In this document: positions 63,377 through 64,000 of the stretch, piece after piece
Layout: each line of letters opens with the position of its first letter
Position numbering within the stretch: position 1 is the stretch's first letter
Assembly: GCA_948099385.1 (NCBI GenBank)
Contig: CANUEZ040000183.1
Location: 496,001 to 560,000 of the forward strand
Length of the DNA stretch: 64,000 nucleotides
Reading direction: 5' to 3'
Source: Fasciola hepatica
Lineage: Eukaryota > Platyhelminthes > Trematoda > Plagiorchiida > Fasciolidae
Notes under the pieces: generated by a model
Seen by the model: the letters and a program-made list of their open reading frames with translations, nothing else
Database searches by the model: none
Told to the model about the DNA's origin: nothing
Translations under genes and position numbers: made by a program

Positions 63377-64000
63377 GTGAGCTCATACTTTTGTCGTTTG
63401 ATTTGCATCTAGGGTGGAATTTCACGGGCAAGTAGTTTACTGGTCATGATCCCTGCGTACATTAAGTTATAAATTAATCGGTAGGGAATGGAGTAGTCCT
63501 AACAAAAGGCCTCGGAACTTAGTCGGGCAAAAGATTATTAAATTATAATATGAATGAAATGAACGAAGCAATTTTATGTGACTTGAAGTTTTGTGAGCTT
63601 GTGTTTGTCTCTGCGTGTATGTGTGTGTGGCTGCGAGTGATTAGTTATGATTGTAATGGGCCAAAGAGGAGTGTCATACACTGGTCTGGAGTGGAAGATG
63701 GATAAATATCTCTAGTGGCCTCAGTCGATGTTTGTCGCGAGGACGTGGCAATACTGAGACCATGCTCAGCGGCTCAATCTTGGGGCCGCTTTGGACCAAG
63801 TGGCAAACGATGGCCGAGATCGACCTACTTGATATGGTCAAGTTTTGTGGATTCAGTTGAGTCATCGCCTCACAAGCGTATTTTGGGATGTATTCGGTCC
63901 GAAGTGATCGGTCGGTTCTACCGGTGCTTCTCCGCAGTCGTAAGAGAACGCTTAGAAGCGACGGAGGTGTGATTCAACCGAGCCAAGTTATTTGAAAGGG
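63377..64000 (+). other. Intron 18 (incomplete)
   Basis: No PTP-D1 continuation (GPLPET...WRMVWEQ-like) is found in any plus frame. An 85-codon open frame (63715-63972), with an overlapping coding-like frame reading GSILGPLWTKWQTMAEIDLL, may be a repeat-derived coding fragment; origin not recognised. Confidence 0.65.

Noticed and set aside
63715..63972. Next PTP-D1 exon of LAR
   Set aside because: The next exon must begin GP...E-D/T-F-x-x-F-W-x-M-x-W-E-Q-like; none of the three plus frames shows it.

Overview
The window is a 64-kb piece of a metazoan nuclear genome, most likely a parasitic flatworm (digenean trematode-like). This is inferred from very long AT-rich introns, GT-AG splicing, and introns filled with degenerate LINEs, Penelope-like elements, tRNA-derived SINEs and AT microsatellites. 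The species cannot be named from the sequence alone. There is no prokaryotic, CRISPR or operon structure.

One gene accounts for almost all recognisable coding sequence: the middle of a plus-strand receptor-type protein tyrosine phosphatase of the LAR family (type IIa, orthologous group of PTPRF/PTPRD/PTPRS and Drosophila Lar). It enters inside an Ig domain at base 1 and leaves after the first exon of the membrane-proximal phosphatase domain at 63376. I find 18 exons (5213 bases, about 8% of the span). They join in one uninterrupted frame of 1737 codons from base 3 to base 63376, with every junction phase matching. In order they encode the end of an Ig domain (third Ig of LAR by position), eight fibronectin type III repeats, the membrane-proximal extracellular region, a transmembrane helix (60904-60984), an unusually long cytoplasmic linker, the wedge and the start of PTP domain D1. 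The 5' end (signal peptide, Ig1-Ig2) and the 3' end (catalytic Cys loop, D2) lie outside the window.

Region by region: 1-18235 carries Ig3 and FN3 repeats 1-3, with introns holding an (AT)n tract, antisense exon-like ORFs (5.9-8.0 kb), two tandem SINE copies (9.3-9.8 kb) and an ACAT repeat. At 18.3-21.5 kb a decayed antisense LINE sits in intron 6. FN3-4 to FN3-7 run from 24.3 to 49.6 kb; intron 7 (4.8 kb) holds two divergently oriented Penelope-like fragments, bracketed by direct repeats and ending in a 197-bp palindrome. Intron 12 (8.1 kb) holds a LINE tail, SINE copies and a third Penelope-like fragment abutting a (TA)n tract. FN3-8, the membrane-proximal region, the TM/juxtamembrane exon and PTP-D1 occupy 53.4-63.4 kb.

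Points most worth a second look: two candidate frame-preserving small exons (42 and 93 nt) between the TM exon and PTP-D1; the expanded juxtamembrane linker; an RLRR furin-type motif in an FN3-5 insertion; a SINE family with constant internal spacing; the Penelope palindrome with possible hammerhead-ribozyme relics; and antisense exon-like ORFs, some repeated between introns, that may be nested genes or gene fragments.
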